Positions 1-10,446 are shown, counted from the stretch's first letter. The stretch is 64,000 bases of DNA from Vibrio splendidus (GCF_003345295.1 NZ_CP031056.1:1364001-1428000); one strand, 5' to 3'. Notes: generated by a model not told the origin, from the letters alone. Translations and numbers: made by a program.

Positions 1-3000
1 CGTTGAAGTCAGCATCTGGCGTTAATGTGTACGTACCATCACCGTTATCTGTGATAGTTACGCTCTCATCATCGGTTGCTAAATTCAGAGCGGTCAGCTG
101 GTCGCCATCGAGATCACGAGCATTAGCTAACAAGTCTTCTTGCGTAATGATGATAGAACCATCTTCTTCCACAGTTGCAGCAACAGGAAGTGCTTCAGGT
201 GCATGTTCAATGTGGGCGCCTGTCGCGTTAATGTAGATGGTTTGAGAGACCATTTCAGAATCATCATTCGATAGCTCTGTTGCGGTTGCTGTTACATGAA
301 CTTCAAGCTGTTCGTTGAAGTCTTCTGGTAACTGGATTTGTAGTGCATTTTCGATAGCCGTTGTTGGTAGGTTCACCGTACCATCAGGACCAACCGTCAC
401 TTCACCACTGTAGATTTGGCTGTTCACTTCACCGACATCGATTGTGAAGTTGAAGTCTGAATAGTCAGCATCACCGCCACCATACAAATCTTCAAATCCG
501 TAAACCAGCTCGCCGTCTTCATTAACCGTCGTGCGCGTATGTTCGATACCATCTTGGTTTAGCTGAGAGCTTGAACCACCATGGAAGATCGCGTCACCAT
601 TCTGCCCTTGAACTACAGTTTCAGTTCCATCGGCAGCAACAAATACAAGTTGAGGATCAACCGTATCCATGTTTGCAGGCGAACCATCCGCTGCACGGAA
701 CTCGTACTGACCTTCCTGCATCGCGTCAAAGTCATTGTGCTGATGCCCGTTTGGAATCAAGAACAGGTTGAAACTTTCACCTTCTTCAACTTGGAAGCTG
801 AACTGGTCTTGCCCGGGAACAAGGTCACCACCGCCACCCACTTGTGATGCATTTTCATAGACAACTTCAACACCCGTGATGTTGCCGTCTTCGTCAACTT
901 TGTAGTAACCCGCTGCGTTTTGGTAACCTGCCGTTTCACCTTCAAACGTTACTGTAATTTCAGTGTCGTTGTAACTGGTGATACCGTTCTCTTGGTCATT
1001 CAGAACGCCTTCGTTATCGTATTGAATAACCGAACCTTCTGGCACACCATCTACAGTTACGGTAAGTGTTTCAGACAAGTCCTGGTCGACAAGCGCCGCT
1101 GCAATATTCAGTTCAACAATGCCGCCTGGCTCAACCAAAATCGCTTGGTCATCGACGTTAACGCCATCGCCATCGGTAATCACAAGATCCGGCGCATCTG
1201 CGACCGCTTCAATATGAACGTTAAGGTCTTGCTCTACCTCGTCAGTTCCGTCGGTAACCGTAAAGCTGAACTGTAAGTCACCACTAAAGTGCTCTTCAGG
1301 AACGAAGCTGAACGTGCCATCGCCGTTATCGGTGACTGTGCCTTCATCACCAGAGTAATTGATGCTAGTAACGCTTAAGTCGTCGCCATCAATATCAATC
1401 GCACCACTCAACAGATCTTCTTGAGTGAACAGGATGCTGCCATCCTCTTCAATGTGGTACATGCCTGGAGCAACGATTGGAATGTCATTCACCGGATTCA
1501 CGGTCAATGTCATGTCATTAGACGTGCTCAGCTCACCGTCGCTCACCTCATAAGTGAATGCGATATCACCATTGAAGTTTTCCGAAGGCGTCACTGTGTA
1601 CGTGCCATCATCATTATTTACGATGGTGGCGTTTGGATCGTTGGTTTCCAGCGCGCTCGCAAACAGCTCATCACCATCTTGATCGCTCGCGTTTTCCAAC
1701 AACATCTCTTGCGTAACGAGAATTGAACCATCTTCGTCGACATCTGCAACCATTGGCGTCGCTTCTGGCGTATCATTGACGAACTCAACTTTTAGGTCGA
1801 TGTTTGCCGCCACCACCTCCGTGCCGTCGCTCACATCAAACGCTAAATCAACATTGCCGAAGAAGCCCTGCTCTGGCGTTAATGTGTATGTACCGTCACC
1901 GTTGTCCGTGACTTCTACCGTGTCGCTCGCGCTAGTCACATTCACAACAGACAGCTCATCGCCTTCAACGTCTGTCGCTTGTGCTAATAGCTCAGCTTCG
2001 GTAATGGTGATTGCTTGACCATCTTCCGTTGTGAAAGACATATCCGGTACGTCTGGCGCATCGTTGATTGGATTTACGGTCAGGTTAAGACCGGCTGCCA
2101 CTGTCTCAATTGCGTCAGTGACATCGTAAGTGAACTCAATCTCACCAAAGAAGTCTGCACTTGGTGTGATTGTGAAGCTACCGTCTGAGTTTTCTACAAT
2201 AGCCGCATTTGGATCGTTGGTCGCAAAGTTAACCGCTTCAAGGTTGTCACCATCGACATCGGTTGCATTCGCCAACAAGTCCTCTTGCGTAATGGTGATT
2301 GAACCATCTTCATCAACCGCCGCTTCAATTGGGCCACTAACCTCTGGGCCTTCGTTGACAATCTCAACGTCTACTCTTGCAGAGCTTGGCGCGCTTGCTT
2401 GACCATCACTGATATCGAAGGTCAGATTCACTTCACCGTAGAAATCTTCTGCAGGTTCGAAGGTAAAGGTATTGTCACCATTATCCGTTAATGTACCTTG
2501 CGTTTGGTCTGCAAGTAGTAGGTTTTCAACATGAAGAATGTCGCCATCAACATCGGTCGCACCAGACAATAGATCTTTTGCTTCGATGATCATAGAGCCG
2601 TTTTCAAGCATTTGGGTGTGTAGCGGCTCACCTGAAACAGGAATATCGTTGACTGGTATAACTGTTAGATCTAGGTGCGTTGCTACTTCATCGGTGCCAT
2701 CGAAGACTTTGTAATCGATGTCGATTTCACCATTGAAGTTTTCATTCGGCATGAAGGTAAATGTGCCATCGCCGTTGTCGACCAAGTCACCGTTATCACC
2801 ACCGTAAGTGATGTCAGAAATAGACAGCGTATCGCCTTCTACATCTGTAGTGTTCGCCAATAAATCATCAGCACTAAAAGTAATACCTTGGTCTTCGTCT
2901 GTCGATAGCACCATTGGACCAGAAACGATTGGCGCATCATTCACCGACTCGAAGTTAATGTTAATGATGTTGTCGTCGGTCAGTTCACCATCGGTAACTT

Positions 3001-6000
3001 GATAACCCAGTTCGATTTCACCATGGAAGTTTTCATCCGGTGTTACCGTCCAAGTACCATCACCATTATCAGTCAGTGTTGCATGCTCTGAGTTTTCACC
3101 CACCAGCTCTAGATTTTGAATATCAAGGTCGTCGCCATCAATATCAGAGGCTTGTGCCAGTAGCTGTTCTTCTGTAATCACAACAGAAGCAAACTGAGCA
3201 GAACCATCGGTATCGATAGTGATATTTGGAAGATCAGCCGTTAGCTCGATTTCGTTGTCACCCGCATGGATGTTCAACTCAACCGTTTCAGTGATTTCAG
3301 AACCGTCTACACCAATCGAAGTAAACACGGCTTCATCATGACAGGTTTGTGACACTGTCATGTTTTGAACGACGTAAGTACCATTTCCTTGTATTGTACC
3401 AAGTTCAAAGTAAGACACAGGTTCAGAAACAGTAAGCGTGTAATCAGTCTCGTAACCACCACGATCTTCTTTGTGGTAAGTCATCGAGTCAATTAGGTCG
3501 CCATCCTCATTGAATGCTTTAATTTCTACTTCTGTAAAGTGACGTGACTCTTCCATAAACCAACCACCTAAACCATCTAGGTGGAAACTGATTTCATTGA
3601 TGTCTTGACCTTCAACTGAAACTGTCAGTTTTTCATCACCACTCAGCCCTTGGCGGTCTGTATCACCAAGGCCGTGACCAATGTGTGTATTGCCATTCCA
3701 AGCACCTAGAGGATCATCGTTACTTTGAACGGTTACTGTTAAGTCACCATCTGAGAACTCACGAGTATAAGGGTCAACTTCTGTACCCCAGTCATCCACA
3801 CTCGCGTTATCGTCAAACGTACCGATTTGTGTAGTGTGTGTGCCTTCAGCCAGAGCATCTTCACTTGGAACAAAGCGCACTTCTGTATCTGCAGGAACTT
3901 CTTGTCCTACTTCCAGTACCACCCATTCATCATTGACATTCGCTTCAATAATGCCGTTTTCTGGCGCTTGGTCTAAACGCAGTGCGGGCTCTTCACGCAG
4001 AGTCACACCAACTGTTTGGTCTTCTTGCGCTTGGATGAAGATTTCATCGCCCGCTTCCGGCGCATCATTGACTGGATTAACCGTTAGATCGAGCGTGGTC
4101 AGAACTTCATTGTCACCATCACTGATGCTGTACGTGAAGTCCAACTCACCATTGAAGTTTTCTGTGTGCGTAATAGTGAATGAACCATCGTCATTAGTAA
4201 CAATTGTTGCGTCTGGATCGTTGGTTTGTAAGTTAGATGCCGTTAACTCATCACCTTCAACGTCAGTTGCATTCGCAAGTAACTGCTCTTGAGTAATGGT
4301 AATTGAATTATCTTCGTCGACTTCAGCCTGAATGCCGGACGTTTCAGGACCGTCATTCACGGCAATAACATCAATGCCTGCTGTGGTTGTCGCCGTTGCA
4401 CCATCTTCGTCAACGACGACAACGTCTAGTGAGATGTCTCCGTCGAAGTTTTCATTTGGCGTGAAGGTGTAGGTGCCATTACCGTTATCAACGAACGAAC
4501 CATCGTCACCAGCGTAAGTAACGTTCGATAGAGCAACATCACCCTCTACATCTGAAGAGTTAGCTAATAACTGTTCATCACTGATCGTGATTTGGCCATC
4601 TTCTTGAACTGTATAAGCTGTCGAGCCCGCTACAGGTGGATCGTTCTCCGGCGTTACACTTACATCAATATGGGCGGCTGTTGAACCCGTGCCATCAGAA
4701 ACATCAAATGAGAATTGAACATCACCATTGAAGTTCTCGTTTGGTGCAAAGCTGTAAGTGCCGTCACCATTATCACTAAGAACACCATCAGCGCCCGTGT
4801 AGAGCACGTTTTCAATCGACAGCTCATCACCATCAATATCCGACGCACCTGCAAGCAGATCAGCATCGGTGAAGAGTAACGTACCGTCTTCTTCAATCGT
4901 GAACTGTTGATCTTGCGCTTGTGGCAAGTCATTCAGTGGATTAACTGTGATATCTAGACCAACTTGAACCTCACCACCACCGTTATCGATGATATCGAAG
5001 TTCAGGTCTAGGTCACCGTTGTAGTCTGCGTCTGGTGTAATGGTGTAGCTGCCATCGTCGTTTTGTTGGATGGTCGCGTTTTCGTCGTTTGACAGGTTAA
5101 TAGCTTCTAGGTTTTCGCTATCAATATCTCCGGCACGTGCTAGCAATTGCTCTTGGCTTAGCGTGATGGAGCTGTCTTCATTGATGGTGTAAGCCAAATC
5201 GCCCGATACTGGCGCATCATTGATTGGCAATACATCAACGTTAATCTGTGTTTCAACGGTTGCACCATCTTCATCTTGAATGGTCACACCCAGTTGAACC
5301 TGACCATTGAAGTTTTCATTGGGTGCAAAGCTGCATGTACCATCACCATTTACAGTGAAGATACCGTCTGATCCATCGTAGTTAATGCCGACTAACTCTA
5401 CATCGCCTTCTACATCCGAAGCATTCACAAGAATCTGAGATTCGCTGAATGTCAGTACCGAATCTTCGTCAATGGTGTATGACGTTGGGCCCGCAACCGG
5501 TGGATCATTCACCTCTAGAACTGTAATGCCCGCAGTGGTTTCATCAATCGAACCGTCTTCATCGGCAACAATCAAATCAAGGTTGATATCGCCACTGAAG
5601 TTTTCATTAGGAAGGAAGGTGTAACTGCCGTCACCATTATCTTGGAACACACCATCGGTACCACTGTAGGTCACGCTATCAACCGATACCGCACCTTCAA
5701 CGTCAGAAGAGTTTGCTAACAATTGCTCATCAGAAATGGTGATGGCGTTGTCTTCGTTGACCATGTACGAGGTTGAACCTGCAACGGGTGGATCGTTCTC
5801 AGGCGTCACAGACACATCAATGTTAGCGCTGACCGTTTCTGTACCATCAGACACATCGAAACTGAAGTTCACATCACCATTGAAGTTTTCATTTGGCGCA
5901 AAGGTATAAGTACCATCACCGTGGTCGGTCAATACGCCATCGCCACCTGTATAGCTAATACCTTCAACGGTTAAGTCATCGCCATCAATATCGGTGGCAC

Positions 6001-9000
6001 CGGTAAGTAGATCGGCATCTGTAAATTGCAGAGTACCATCTTCTTCAATGCTGAATTGTTGATCTTGAGGAACCGGCAAGTCATTAACTGGATTAACCGT
6101 AAGATCGGCGGTTGCTTGAACTGTGTCAGTACCATCAGTAATGTTGAATTGAATATCAATGTCACCATTGAAGTTCGCTTCTGGAACGATGGTAAAGCTA
6201 CCATCATCATTGGCGGTTACTGTTGCGTTGCCATCTACCGTTAAGTCGCTAGCGGTTAGGTCTTCGCCCTCAACATCAGACGCTTGAGACAACAGCTGCT
6301 CTTGGCTCAATTTGATTGAACCATCTTCGTTAACGTTGTACGCCAAATCACCCGATACTGGCGCATCATTGATTGGCAATACGTCAACATTGATGACGGT
6401 TTCAACTTCTGCACCATCTCCATCACGAATGGTGACATCAAGCTGTACTTGGCCATTAAAGTTCTCATTCGGAGCGAAGCTGCAAGTACCGTCACCATTT
6501 ACTGAGAAGATGCCGTCAGGACCATCGTAGCTAATACCAACAAGCTCTACATCCCCTTCAACATCAGAGGCATTTAGTAGCACTTGTGATTCGTTGAAGG
6601 TCAGTACTGAATCTTCGTCAATGGTGTAAGACGTTGGGCCTGCAACTGGTGGATCGTTTACTTCAAGAACATTGATACCAGCGGTCGTCGCATCGGTCGC
6701 ACCATCTTCATCAGCAACAACCACATCCAGTGCAATTTCACCGCTGAAGTTTTCATTTGGCGAGAAGGTGTACGTGCCGTTACCATTGATTTCCAATACA
6801 CCGTCACTACCTGAATACGTCACACTGTCGATAGATACATCACCTTCAATATCTGAAGATGTTGCCAATAGTTGTGCATCAGAAATGGTAATCGAATTGT
6901 CTTCATTTACGGTGTAAGACGTAGAACCCGCAACTGGTGGATCGTTCTCAGGAGTCACACTAACATCAATGTTTGCAGACACCGTATCGGTGCCATCAGA
7001 TACATCGAAGCTGAAGCTCACATCGCCATTGAAGTTTTCATTTGGCGCAAAGCTGTATGAGCCCTCACCCAGGTCAGTCAGTACGCCATCAGTACCTTCA
7101 TAAGTGATACCTTCAACCGTTAGGTTATCCCCCTCAACATCTGTCGCGCCTGTAAGCAGATCCGCGTCTGTGAACAGTAAAGTACCGTCTTCTGCAATAT
7201 TGAACTGTTGATCTTGGGGCACTGGCAGGTCATTAACTGGATTAACGGTTAGATCTGCTGAAGCTTGAACTGTGTTGGTACCATCAGAGATATCGAAGTT
7301 GATATCGATGTCGCCATTGAAGTTCTCATCTGGCGTAATCGTGAAGCTGCCATCATCGTTTTGAGTAACGGTTGCATCACCACCAACCGTTAGGCCGCTG
7401 GCCGTCAGGTCATCGCCTTCTACGTCAGATGCTTGAGAAAGCAGCTGTTCTTGGCTCAAACGAATCGAGCCGTCTTCGTCAATTGAGTACGCTAGGTCAC
7501 CAGAGACAGGTGCATCATCAACCGCTGTAACGCTCACATCAATGTTGGCAGAGACCGTATCGGTACCATCTGAGACATCAAAGCCGAAGTTTACGTCACC
7601 ATTGAAGTTCTCATTCGGAGCAAAGGTGTAAGTACCATTACCGTTATCAGTAAGAATACCGTCGCCGCCATCGTAGGTCACACCTTCAACAGTCAGGTTA
7701 TCACCTTCAATGTCTGTCGCGCCTGTTAATAGGTCTGCATCGGTGAAGATGAGTGTGCCGTCTTCTTCGACACTGAACTGTTGATCTTGAGGAACTGGCA
7801 AGTCATTGATTGGATTAACAGTTAAGTCAGCAGAAGCTTGAACCGTGTTAGTGCCATCTGAAATATCAAAGCTGATATCGATATCGCCATTGAAGTTCTC
7901 GTCTGGCGTGATGGTAAAACTGCCATCGTCGTTTTGAGTAACTGTCGCATCACCACCAACCGTTAGGCCACTAGCAGTTAGATCATCGCCTTCGACATCA
8001 GATGCTTGAGACAGTAATTGCTCTTGGCTTAAACGAATCGAACCGTCTTCATCGACTGAGTATGCAAGGTCGCCAGATACTGGTGCATCATCGACTGCTG
8101 TTACGCTTACATCAATGTTTGCAGCAACCGTGTCTGTACCGTCTGATACATCGAAGTTGAAGTTTACGTCGCCGTTGAAGTTTTCATTTGGCGCAAAGGT
8201 GTACGTCCCATTACCGTTGTCGGTAAGAATACCGTCGCCGCCATCGTAGCTCACACCTTCAACAGTCAGGTTGTCACCTTCAATGTCTGTCGCGCCTGTT
8301 AATAGGTCAGCGTCAGTGAAGATAAGTGTGCCGTCTTCTTCAACACTGAACTGTTGGTCTTGAGGAACTGGCAGGTCATTGATTGGGTTAACGGTTAAAT
8401 CTGCAGATGCTTGAACTGTATTGGTACCATCTGAGATATCAAAGCTGATATCAATGTCGCCATTGAAGTTCTCATCTGGCGTGATGGTAAAGCTGCCATC
8501 ATCGTTTTGAATAACTGTCGCATCACCATCAACCGTTAGGCCACTAGCAGTTAGATCATCGCCTTCTACGTCAGATGCTTGAGACAGCAGTTGCTCTTGG
8601 CTTAGACGAATCGAACCGTCTTCGTCCACTGAGTACGCAAGGTCGCCTGATACTGGCGCATCATCGACTGCTGTTACGCTTACATCGATATTTGCCGCTA
8701 CCGTATCGGTACCGTCTGATACATCGAAGCTGAAGTTTACGTCACCATTGAAGTTCTCGTTTGGCGCAAAGGTGTAAGTACCATTGCCGTTGTCGGTAAG
8801 AATACCGTCGCCGCCATCGTAGGTCACACCTTCAACCGTAAGGTTGTCACCTTCAATGTCTGTAGCACCAGAAAGAAGGTCAGCGTCGGTGAATACAAGA
8901 GTTCCGTCTTCCTCTATTTCAAACGTTTTATCTTCTGGTACAGGTGCGTCATTAATCGGACGTACCGTTAAATCAATTGCGCTGCTAATCGTTTCTTGGC

Positions 9001-9895
9001 CGTCACTGATATCAAAAGTAAGGTCTAGCTCGCCATTAAAGTCAGCGGAAGGTACAACTGTGAACGTACCGTCACCATTATCTTGAACCGTTGCATCAGC
9101 ACCAACTTGAACGTTAGATGCAACCAGTTCGTCCCCATCTACATCACTTGCGTATTCGAGTAATTGTTCTTGAGTGAATGTTATGGAGCCATCTTCATCC
9201 ATGATGTAAGCCAGATTTTGTTCTGCTTCTGGCGCATCATTTTCACTTTCTACTTGGATTTTAAACGTTTCGCTTACTGTTTCAGAATCAAAGTCATCCT
9301 CTACTTCACTGATGGTCTCTTCATCTGAAGCTTGAACATCAACGGCAAATGTCTCTTCGACTGTCTGTGAATCGAGGTCGTCACCGACTTGTTGCTCACC
9401 CGATTCAGAAGATGTAGAACTCGACGCTGCAGAGGTACGTGCAGCTTGGCCTTGTTCTTCATTACCTTCAGCGTCTGCTCCACCTGTCGCAGACTCTGCG
9501 TTATCGCCACCTACTGCTTGAGCGCCAGCACCTGCTCCGCCACCACTGCCAGCAGCATTGTCCGAGCCAGCTTCCGAAGCCGCACCACCGACTACATTGG
9601 ATTGAGCTGCATCAGAATCTCCATCGCTTTCTGGCGTCTCGTCTTGAACAGCCGCACCAGAAGCCGACGCATCTTCAGCATTACCTGCACCACTCGGATT
9701 GTCTTCTAAAGCCTGATTAACCTCGTCGGCCGCATCCGTGTTTTCAGCACCCGTCGCTATTGTCGACGCAATCGTATTTTGTTGATTTTGTTGATTCTGC
9801 TGTTGGGAGGGCGTACCCGCGTCGTTCGTGTCCGTTTGTTCTACCGCGTCATTTAGATCTTCATTTTGGTTGTTTTGGTTATTTTCGCCTGCCAT
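1..9895 (-). CDS. Giant tandem-95 (cadherin-like) repeat protein, C-terminus outside window
   Basis: An uninterrupted frame runs from an ATG at 9895 (preceded by GGAGG) off the left edge: about 3,298 codons with no stop. The N-terminus (about 190 residues) has no signal peptide and is Gln/Asn-rich, then Gly/Ala/Ser/acidic. Then come 25 complete ~95-residue domains plus one partial, each with an acidic DEDGSI-type start, an LL..A.D.EGD.L segment, a DNGDGTYTF..NFNG segment and a VSDG motif, as in the cadherin-like 'tandem-95' family. Two stretches break the array: residues about 2020-2220 (nt 3230-3830), a distinct unidentified domain, and residues about 2965-3200, which include a DUF4114-like segment with GFEDLYGGGDADYSDFNF. 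Proteins of this architecture are typically large Ca-binding type I secretion substrates acting at the cell surface. The divergent secretion operon at 10.1-19.1 kb is the likely exporter (inference). The secretion signal should lie beyond the window. Confidence 0.93.
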   Translation of the reverse strand, partial: MAGENNQNNQNEDLNDAVEQTDTNDAGTPSQQQNQQNQQNTIASTIATGAENTDAADEVNQALEDNPSGAGNAEDASASGAAVQDETPESDGDSDAAQSNVVGGAASEAGSDNAAGSGGGAGAGAQAVGGDNAESATGGADAEGNEEQGQAARTSAASSSTSSESGEQQVGDDLDSQTVEETFAVDVQASDEETISEVEDDFDSETVSETFKIQVESENDAPEAEQNLAYIMDEDGSITFTQEQLLEYASDVDGDELVASNVQVGADATVQDNGDGTFTVVPSADFNGELDLTFDISDGQETISSAIDLTVRPINDAPVPEDKTFEIEEDGTLVFTDADLLSGATDIEGDNLTVEGVTYDGGDGILTDNGNGTYTFAPNENFNGDVNFSFDVSDGTDTVAANIDVSVTAVDDAPVSGDLAYSVDEDGSIRLSQEQLLSQASDVEGDDLTASGLTVDGDATVIQNDDGSFTITPDENFNGDIDISFDISDGTNTVQASADLTVNPINDLPVPQDQQFSVEEDGTLIFTDADLLTGATDIEGDNLTVEGVSYDGGDGILTDNGNGTYTFAPNENFNGDVNFNFDVSDGTDTVAANIDVSVTAVDDAPVSGDLAYSVDEDGSIRLSQEQLLSQASDVEGDDLTASGLTVGGDATVTQNDDGSFTITPDENFNGDIDISFDISDGTNTVQASADLTVNPINDLPVPQDQQFSVEEDGTLIFTDADLLTGATDIEGDNLTVEGVTYDGGDGILTDNGNGTYTFAPNENFNGDVNFGFDVSDGTDTVSANIDVSVTAVDDAPVSGDLAYSIDEDGSIRLSQEQLLSQASDVEGDDLTASGLTVGGDATVTQNDDGSFTITPDENFNGDIDINFDISDGTNTVQASADLTVNPVNDLPVPQDQQFNIAEDGTLLFTDADLLTGATDVEGDNLTVEGITYEGTDGVLTDLGEGSYSFAPNENFNGDVSFSFDVSDGTDTVSANIDVSVTPENDPPVAGSTSYTVNEDNSITISDAQLLATSSDIEGDVSIDSVTYSGSDGVLEINGNGTYTFSPNENFSGEIALDVVVADEDGATDATTAGINVLEVNDPPVAGPTSYTIDEDSVLTFNESQVLLNASDVEGDVELVGISYDGPDGIFSVNGDGTCSFAPNENFNGQVQLDVTIRDGDGAEVETVINVDVLPINDAPVSGDLAYNVNEDGSIKLSQEQLLSQASDVEGEDLTASDLTVDGNATVTANDDGSFTIVPEANFNGDIDIQFNITDGTDTVQATADLTVNPVNDLPVPQDQQFSIEEDGTLQFTDADLLTGATDIDGDDLTVEGISYTGGDGVLTDHGDGTYTFAPNENFNGDVNFSFDVSDGTETVSANIDVSVTPENDPPVAGSTSYMVNEDNAITISDEQLLANSSDVEGAVSVDSVTYSGTDGVFQDNGDGSYTFLPNENFSGDINLDLIVADEDGSIDETTAGITVLEVNDPPVAGPTSYTIDEDSVLTFSESQILVNASDVEGDVELVGINYDGSDGIFTVNGDGTCSFAPNENFNGQVQLGVTIQDEDGATVETQINVDVLPINDAPVSGDLAYTINEDSSITLSQEQLLARAGDIDSENLEAINLSNDENATIQQNDDGSYTITPDADYNGDLDLNFDIIDNGGGEVQVGLDITVNPLNDLPQAQDQQFTIEEDGTLLFTDADLLAGASDIDGDELSIENVLYTGADGVLSDNGDGTYSFAPNENFNGDVQFSFDVSDGTGSTAAHIDVSVTPENDPPVAGSTAYTVQEDGQITISDEQLLANSSDVEGDVALSNVTYAGDDGSFVDNGNGTYTFTPNENFDGDISLDVVVVDEDGATATTTAGIDVIAVNDGPETSGIQAEVDEDNSITITQEQLLANATDVEGDELTASNLQTNDPDATIVTNDDGSFTITHTENFNGELDFTYSISDGDNEVLTTLDLTVNPVNDAPEAGDEIFIQAQEDQTVGVTLREEPALRLDQAPENGIIEANVNDEWVVLEVGQEVPADTEVRFVPSEDALAEGTHTTQIGTFDDNASVDDWGTEVDPYTREFSDGDLTVTVQSNDDPLGAWNGNTHIGHGLGDTDRQGLSGDEKLTVSVEGQDINEISFHLDGLGGWFMEESRHFTEVEIKAFNEDGDLIDSMTYHKEDRGGYETDYTLTVSEPVSYFELGTIQGNGTYVVQNMTVSQTCHDEAVFTSIGVDGSEITETVELNIHAGDNEIELTADLPNITIDTDGSAQFASVVITEEQLLAQASDIDGDDLDIQNLELVGENSEHATLTDNGDGTWTVTPDENFHGEIELGYQVTDGELTDDNIININFESVNDAPIVSGPMVLSTDEDQGITFSADDLLANTTDVEGDTLSISDITYGGDNGDLVDNGDGTFTFMPNENFNGEIDIDYKVFDGTDEVATHLDLTVIPVNDIPVSGEPLHTQMLENGSMIIEAKDLLSGATDVDGDILHVENLLLADQTQGTLTDNGDNTFTFEPAEDFYGEVNLTFDISDGQASAPSSARVDVEIVNEGPEVSGPIEAAVDEDGSITITQEDLLANATDVDGDNLEAVNFATNDPNAAIVENSDGSFTITPSADFFGEIEFTYDVTDAIETVAAGLNLTVNPINDAPDVPDMSFTTEDGQAITITEAELLAQATDVEGDELSVVNVTSASDTVEVTDNGDGTYTLTPEQGFFGNVDLAFDVSDGTEVVAANIDLKVEFVNDTPEATPMVADVDEDGSILVTQEMLLENASDQDGDELFASALETNDPNATIVNNDDGTYTVTPSENFNGDIAFTYEVSDGELSTSNDMTLTVNPVNDIPIVAPGMYHIEEDGSILFTQEDLLSGAIDIDGDDLSVTSINYSGDEGTVTDNGDGTFSFVPEEHFSGDLQFSFTVTDGTDEVEQDLNVHIEAVADAPDLVITDGDGVNVDDQAILVEPGGIVELNIAAALVDQDLSETLTVTVDGVPEGSVIQYDNEGVLNDQENGITSYNDTEITVTFEGETAGYQNAAGYYKVDEDGNITGVEVVYENASQVGGGGDLVPGQDQFSFQVEEGESFNLFLIPNGHQHNDFDAMQEGQYEFRAADGSPANMDTVDPQLVFVAADGTETVVQGQNGDAIFHGGSSSQLNQDGIEHTRTTVNEDGELVYGFEDLYGGGDADYSDFNFTIDVGEVNSQIYSGEVTVGPDGTVNLPTTAIENALQIQLPEDFNEQLEVHVTATATELSNDDSEMVSQTIYINATGAHIEHAPEALPVAATVEEDGSIIITQEDLLANARDLDGDQLTALNLATDDESVTITDNGDGTYTLTPDADFN
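4635..6935 (-). repeat. Two ~1.15-kb four-domain superrepeats in the giant protein gene
   Basis: The same junction (GGTGGATCGTTCTC on the + strand) recurs at 4635, 5787 and 6936, giving periods of 1152 and 1149 bases, i.e. 384 and 383 residues or four ~96-residue domains. Within each period the four domain types follow the same order, so the array grew here by duplication of four-domain blocks. Confidence 0.8.
7218..8936 (-). repeat. Three 573-bp two-domain superrepeats in the giant protein gene
   Basis: The segment GG(A/C)ACTGGCA recurs at 7218, 7791 and 8364, and its diverged counterpart at 8937. The period is exactly 573 bases (191 residues, two domains). The encoded units are almost identical in protein sequence but differ at many third codon positions. 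The block boundaries differ from the four-domain units nearby, pointing to a separate amplification step. Confidence 0.85.
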
Positions 9896-10081
9896 TACAG
9901 CCTCCGTTGCTACTAGCTAACTGATCGTATTTAGAGGCATTAAAGGACACCATTTTGAAAAACCAAGTTTTTATACAACATTTTTCATATTTTTCTTTTT
10001 ATGCATAAAGAATCAAAAAAAATTTGAAAACTACCTTTAAACATCCTTAGTTATTGTGATTAAAGCAATTACGGCGGTGGA
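9896..10081. promoter_or_regulatory. Divergent promoter region between the giant protein and the secretion operon
   Basis: A 186-base, strongly A/T-rich interval separates the divergent starts at 9895 (-) and 10082 (+). It must hold the promoters for both the giant surface protein and its presumed exporter. I could not assign specific -10/-35 elements with confidence. Confidence 0.5.
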
Positions 10082-10444
10082 ATGATGATAGACATGACGA
10101 GTTTGCTGCGTTCAATCGACAACAACCACAAAGGGCTTCAATTGCTATTAGGCGATTTTTATAAGGACTTTTCAGACGCAGCGATCAACATAGAGACGCT
10201 CCATAAAAGTGACCGTTTTGATGAACTCAACAACTACTCAAAGAGATTAAAGACCATCTTAACTTTACTGTGCGATCAAGACTTGCCACCCAAAATGGCC
10301 AAGTTGGAACATTTGAGTAAGCACGAATTCCCTGCACCAGAAGATCTTTTAGAGGATGTAAAAACTGAATTGCACAACGTCAATCGACAAATCAATCACT
10401 TGTTGGACATTAAGGAAGTAATAGATGACAAGTCATCGAGGTAG
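10082..10444 (+). CDS. Small Hpt-like helical protein lacking the phospho-acceptor His
   Basis: 120 residues, soluble, mostly helical and charged, with no signal peptide. The pattern LLGDFYKDF...L..SDRFDEL..YSKRLKT resembles histidine phosphotransfer (Hpt/LuxU-like) domains, in which the second helix carries xHxLK. Here the His position is Lys54 in SKRLK, so the classical phospho-transfer residue is missing. It is the first gene of the secretion operon, two bases upstream of the HlyD gene. Starts at 10082, 10085 and 10094 are in frame; GGTGGA lies directly upstream (10076-10081), so a later ATG is possible. The role is unknown; it may be a binding partner for the receiver domain encoded two genes on (inference). 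The Hpt assignment is by pattern only. Confidence 0.75.
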   Translation: MMIDMTSLLRSIDNNHKGLQLLLGDFYKDFSDAAINIETLHKSDRFDELNNYSKRLKTILTLLCDQDLPPKMAKLEHLSKHEFPAPEDLLEDVKTELHNVNRQINHLLDIKEVIDDKSSR

Positions 10445-10446
10445 TC

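Noticed and set aside
4635..8936. Regularly spaced near-identical segments that might suggest a CRISPR array
   Set aside because: Periods are 573 and ~1150 bases and all units are coding, in frame and protein-conserved. There are no short repeats with unique spacers and no cas genes.
3..9720. Many open frames on the + strand (60-150 residues) across the left 9.7 kb
   Set aside because: They are antisense shadows of the giant repeat gene. They recur with the repeat period, have no ribosome sites, and the minus frame is uninterrupted over nearly 3,300 codons.
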